In this document: one piece after another, positions 32,347 through 35,253 of the stretch
How the letters are laid out: each line of letters begins with the position of its first letter
Position numbering within the stretch: the stretch's first letter is position 1
Assembly (NCBI GenBank): GCA_018062785.1
Contig: JAGORO010000012.1
Span: forward strand, 1-35,253
DNA: 35,253 nucleotides
Source of the DNA: Candidatus Saccharimonadota bacterium
Lineage (GTDB): Bacteria; Patescibacteriota; Saccharimonadia; Saccharimonadales; UBA4665
Reading direction: 5' to 3'
Translations under genes and position numbers: made by a program
The notes under the pieces: model-generated
Databases searched by the model: none
What the model saw: only the letters and a program-made list of their open reading frames with translations
What the model was told of the DNA's origin: nothing

Positions 32347-34110
32347 ATGGCAGAATACAGCCCTTTTGGGCCAGAATCGACCGACGATGAAGATGACGAA
32401 CTAGAAAGTAGCTCGAAATCAAAGAAGAAAAAAAGTGCCTCTGGTTTAGGGGCATCGTTGTTGGGACGAGAAGTTGAAAAAGACGCGAGCCCCAAAAAAC
32501 CTGTCCCAAGATCATTCAGCGAAGCGCTCAATGCGCTAATCGGGGACAAGAAGGCCGATAAAGAAGCTCTCGCCAAGGAGTCGCCCTTGGGCGATGCGCA
32601 GCCAGAGTTGCCAGCAACGGAAGCGACTGACGAAGATGCCGAAACGGCAAGTGTGGAAACGCAGCATTCAGAAACAGAGATTGATGTGGACGTACAATCC
32701 GAGCGCGAGTTACGGCCCGACGAAGTGTATGCTGGCGAAACGATACTCCATATCGACCACGCCGAAATGCCAAGAAATTCAGAGACGACAGATCCTCATC
32801 CAAGCGAAATAATCGAAAATGACGATGAGTCTACCGAAGAGGAGTCGCCCATCCCAGACCAAAATTCAAGCCAAGAAGATGAACCTACAGCAGAAGCCGA
32901 ACCGGAGGCTACAGAAGAAACCGAGGAAGAACCCGCTACGCCGGTGAGTAGTGCGGGCTCGCAGAGTTCATCAACGCCGAGCGGCCAAACCCAACCAGCA
33001 GGAGGCGGTAGTGGAGCAGGGTCGTCGATGCCACCGGTGCCATCACCTAGGCCAATTCCCGTGCCGGTACAACCGGTACCACTGCCATCTGGTGGAGGTA
33101 GTGGAAGCATGCCCCCGCCTCAAGGAGCAGGTGCTGCAGCTAATGCTCAGCCGGCCCCAAACCAATTCAACACAGTTACAACTGTCCCAGATTTCGAGAG
33201 TGAAAACAGGGCTCGTCGTCGCGGGTTTCGACGAGGCTTCATTGGTGGTCTCATTGTTGGCGGAGGAATTGAACATATTCGTCATAAACGGCGTGAGCGG
33301 CGTATGGCGCGTGAGCAAGAGCGACAGCTATCGGCGAAAGACAGGGCGGTATTACTCGAAAAGAAAGCACGTCTCATAGAGGAAGAGCAGCGACAAAACC
33401 AAGAGTATTGGCAGGAAAAAAAGCGCAGCAGAGAGCTTCAGGAGCTCCAAAAAGAATCAGTCAAGCTAGTGCAAAAAAACGAAACACAGCCGAAAGCCGA
33501 TTTGGAGTCTCCGCCAGACAGCCTACGAATGGATGCTGCTACGCCTAATGAGACACAAAAACTCCGAGACGCAACCGAGCAGAAGCCAAAAGAGCCACAC
33601 ATCATTGCGCCGGTATTTGTCCACCGTGAAGCTCGTCATGAACAAAACGTTCAAGCACCGAGAGCACGGGTAGAGGAGAGCCCAGAAGAGGTCGTATCGG
33701 AGAGTGAACAGAGCCACCTCGAGCAAAGTACGTGGCATACTATTGAGGTCGATAGCCAAGGGGGTACCGTCGAGAATGGCCGAGTCGAATATGGTGCTGC
33801 CTTCGAGGACGAGCGAGCGAAGGAAAGGCAGCCTAGAGATGCTCCACGGTCGGTGCCGTCATCTGCCGGCGAGGTTGCGCTTGTCGCTAGTGCATTGCAT
33901 GATTCAGCCCGAGCTGAGCATATCAAAAGGGTCCAAAAGTCGGTAGAGTTATCGGGTGGTGAGCTAGCCGATCTTGATCTATCAAATAGTTCTAGCCCTA
34001 CCCAGATAGTCAAAAAAATCGCTGGTCCCCCCACGACAGCTTTCGGGACGTTTGTCTGGAGTGTATTCTTGATTGTGCTCATTGCCGTTGCGGTATTTTT
34101 ATTTGTCTAG
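32347..34110 (+). CDS. Long acidic, low-complexity tail-anchored protein
   Basis: 587 residues, no family recognised. Residues 1-200 are acidic with Glu/Asp/Ser runs and a KSKKKK patch near 24; 200-270 is Gly/Ser/Pro-rich with GGGSG linkers and Pro-Val repeats. A compact segment near 290-318 has RARRRGFRRGFIGGLIVGGG, a glycine-zipper-like hydrophobic stretch between clusters of Arg, then a charged coiled coil (about 318-385). The rest is polar, with one C-terminal membrane helix (about 565-587). It would be held by its tail, with the bulk in the cytoplasm, and the glycine zipper could add a second membrane contact. The stop overlaps the convergent murC stop as CTAG. Confidence 0.75.
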   Translation: MAEYSPFGPESTDDEDDELESSSKSKKKKSASGLGASLLGREVEKDASPKKPVPRSFSEALNALIGDKKADKEALAKESPLGDAQPELPATEATDEDAETASVETQHSETEIDVDVQSERELRPDEVYAGETILHIDHAEMPRNSETTDPHPSEIIENDDESTEEESPIPDQNSSQEDEPTAEAEPEATEETEEEPATPVSSAGSQSSSTPSGQTQPAGGGSGAGSSMPPVPSPRPIPVPVQPVPLPSGGGSGSMPPPQGAGAAANAQPAPNQFNTVTTVPDFESENRARRRGFRRGFIGGLIVGGGIEHIRHKRRERRMAREQERQLSAKDRAVLLEKKARLIEEEQRQNQEYWQEKKRSRELQELQKESVKLVQKNETQPKADLESPPDSLRMDAATPNETQKLRDATEQKPKEPHIIAPVFVHREARHEQNVQAPRARVEESPEEVVSESEQSHLEQSTWHTIEVDSQGGTVENGRVEYGAAFEDERAKERQPRDAPRSVPSSAGEVALVASALHDSARAEHIKRVQKSVELSGGELADLDLSNSSSPTQIVKKIAGPPTTAFGTFVWSVFLIVLIAVAVFLFV

Positions 34111-35253
34111 AAGTGCCTGCGTAACCATTCGTCTAAACTATCGCCACCACCTGCGCTCAAACAGACTACAGTATCTCCATCTTCGATATGTCGCTTGATG
34201 GATTCCTTGAGAATTGTGTCGAGTTGGCTTGCGGTCGTCTTTTCTTGGGCTTCAGTAGAGAGCCTGTCGCGTAACTTTTCGGGAGTCAGTAGATCGAGGC
34301 TTTCGTCCTCGCGAGCTAAGTAACTCGGAACAATATACAGGTGCTTTACGGTATCGAACAGGTGTATAAGTTCATCAGAGATAAAGTGCTGACGAGTGTT
34401 ATGCAGTCCTTCATAGACAACCACGAGGTTTTCGCCCGCAATCTCATGGCCTAGCTGTAGGGCTCCGCGAATTTTTGGCGGAGTATGAGCATAGTCGGTA
34501 TACAAGCCGTCTGCTATGCGCTCAAATCGTCTTGAAACCCCAGGAAACTTTTCGAGTAGTTTCAGAAGTTCGCTGACGGGTCTTTTTGCGATATGATGCA
34601 TGGCGCTTGCGACTTGCCATGCGTTGCGTCGGTTAACTTCGCCGGCAAGTGCGATCGAACCGATATGGTCGGATTGTTCTTGGAGGATTGTCACCTTGGA
34701 GTTAGGTACAGTAGATAGCTGTAAGGCATCACTGCTCCATAGATAGCTATGCGAAGACTGCTGTACGAATGCTTCAAACGCCTCAACGTACTCTTTGCGA
34801 GTCGGGAAGATATCTGGGTGGTCCCAGTCAATGCCAGTGATTAGGCTGACGTGCGGGTAAAAATGCAAAAAGTTCCGGTCATATTCGTCACATTCATATA
34901 CAAAATAATTTGCATCGTGGGGGTGGTGAGCCATTTCGGCAAAGCTAGTTTTGGCCGCTAGGGTATACGAGATTGGTAGCCCAATTTGTTGGCACAGCCA
35001 AACGGCCATGGCGGTCGTTGTTGTTTTGCCGTGGGTGCCAGCGATAGCGATAAGCTTGAGATTTTTTTGGGAGATAATCTCATTTAAGAGTTCGTCTCGT
35101 TTGCTCATGCGTATGGCATGTTCTCTGCAAAACACAAATTCGGGCATGTTTGGGTTTTCGATAGCAACAGCACTAGAGTACACATACCAGTCAATTGGCG
35201 TTTCATCGTGCACCGTAGCAAGCTGCTGCGCACTCTGCCCAATATGAATGTTG
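34107..35253 (-). CDS. murC: UDP-N-acetylmuramate-alanine ligase, 5' end outside the window
   Basis: A Mur ligase missing its N-terminus: the frame stays open to the right edge (upstream residues read NIHIGQSAQQLATV). Seen: YVYSSAVAIENP of the UDP-binding domain, the P-loop AGTHGKTTTTAMAVWL, TGIDWDHPD, FPGVSRRFE and DYAHTPPKIRGAL in the C-terminal domain. This order and the SSA..NP segment fit MurC (or the related Mpl) better than MurD/E/F. The role is adding L-Ala to UDP-MurNAc in peptidoglycan synthesis. At least 381 residues are present. No start codon or promoter can be judged. Confidence 0.87.
   Translation of the reverse strand, partial: NIHIGQSAQQLATVHDETPIDWYVYSSAVAIENPNMPEFVFCREHAIRMSKRDELLNEIISQKNLKLIAIAGTHGKTTTTAMAVWLCQQIGLPISYTLAAKTSFAEMAHHPHDANYFVYECDEYDRNFLHFYPHVSLITGIDWDHPDIFPTRKEYVEAFEAFVQQSSHSYLWSSDALQLSTVPNSKVTILQEQSDHIGSIALAGEVNRRNAWQVASAMHHIAKRPVSELLKLLEKFPGVSRRFERIADGLYTDYAHTPPKIRGALQLGHEIAGENLVVVYEGLHNTRQHFISDELIHLFDTVKHLYIVPSYLAREDESLDLLTPEKLRDRLSTEAQEKTTASQLDTILKESIKRHIEDGDTVVCLSAGGGDSLDEWLRRHF

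Overview
The window looks like a chromosomal piece of a Candidatus Saccharibacteria (TM7)-type member of the Patescibacteria/CPR. The grounds are compact and mostly short genes, many 4-13 bp overlaps, a stand-alone NAD-type malic enzyme, a Fe-S-less MutY-like glycosylase, clear Actinobacteria-like forms of the dTDP-rhamnose genes, and ordinary use of TGA as a stop (which argues against Gracilibacteria/Absconditabacteria). This placement is an inference from gene content; there is no rRNA or tRNA gene in the window to confirm it.

Region 1 (about 100-14950) is a surface-polysaccharide locus. A GT2 glycosyltransferase with a GtrA partner faces a minus-strand operon that runs manB - galE - rfbB - rfbC - rfbD - rfbA (hexose-phosphate mutase, UDP-glucose/galactose epimerase and the complete dTDP-L-rhamnose pathway). 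A plus-strand pair (mannose-1-phosphate guanylyltransferase and a WecB-like UDP-GlcNAc 2-epimerase) follows. Then come an orphan, a GT4 glycosyltransferase, a membrane initiating sugar-phosphate transferase, an O-antigen ligase/polymerase-like membrane protein and a second GtrA. Together they can make activated rhamnose, mannose and galactose, load the first sugar on a lipid carrier, extend it and polymerise or ligate it. I see no Wzx flippase or ABC exporter here.

Region 2 (14950-18470) is the most unusual part: a LexA-like DNA-binding protein with no protease domain, a membrane-anchored protein, a clear cobalamin riboswitch in front of an unrecognised 386-residue protein with a Cys/His tail, a 55-residue zinc-ribbon protein, and a NadD-like nucleotidyltransferase. 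A 23-bp palindromic element occurs in the riboswitch P5 arm and twice at the 5' end of the NadD-like gene.

Region 3 (18470-19181) has no long gene. It holds a good promoter, a structured leader, a small reading frame that looks frameshifted, and three strong hairpins.

Region 4 (19182-25983) holds a DsbA-like thioredoxin, a CBS-domain membrane protein, aspartyl-tRNA synthetase behind a structured leader, membrane proteins and orphans, and malic enzyme. Region 5 (26134-35253) holds two membrane-anchored beta-propeller proteins, a MutY-like glycosylase, a tail-anchored small protein, a TsaC/Sua5 - MazG-like - Nudix operon, a long acidic tail-anchored protein, and a 5'-truncated MurC running off the right edge.

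A window-wide regulatory theme: at about a dozen genes an extended -10 box (TGG-TATAAT and variants) sits 6-9 nt before the start codon, which predicts leaderless or near-leaderless mRNAs. Other genes carry ordinary Shine-Dalgarno leaders.
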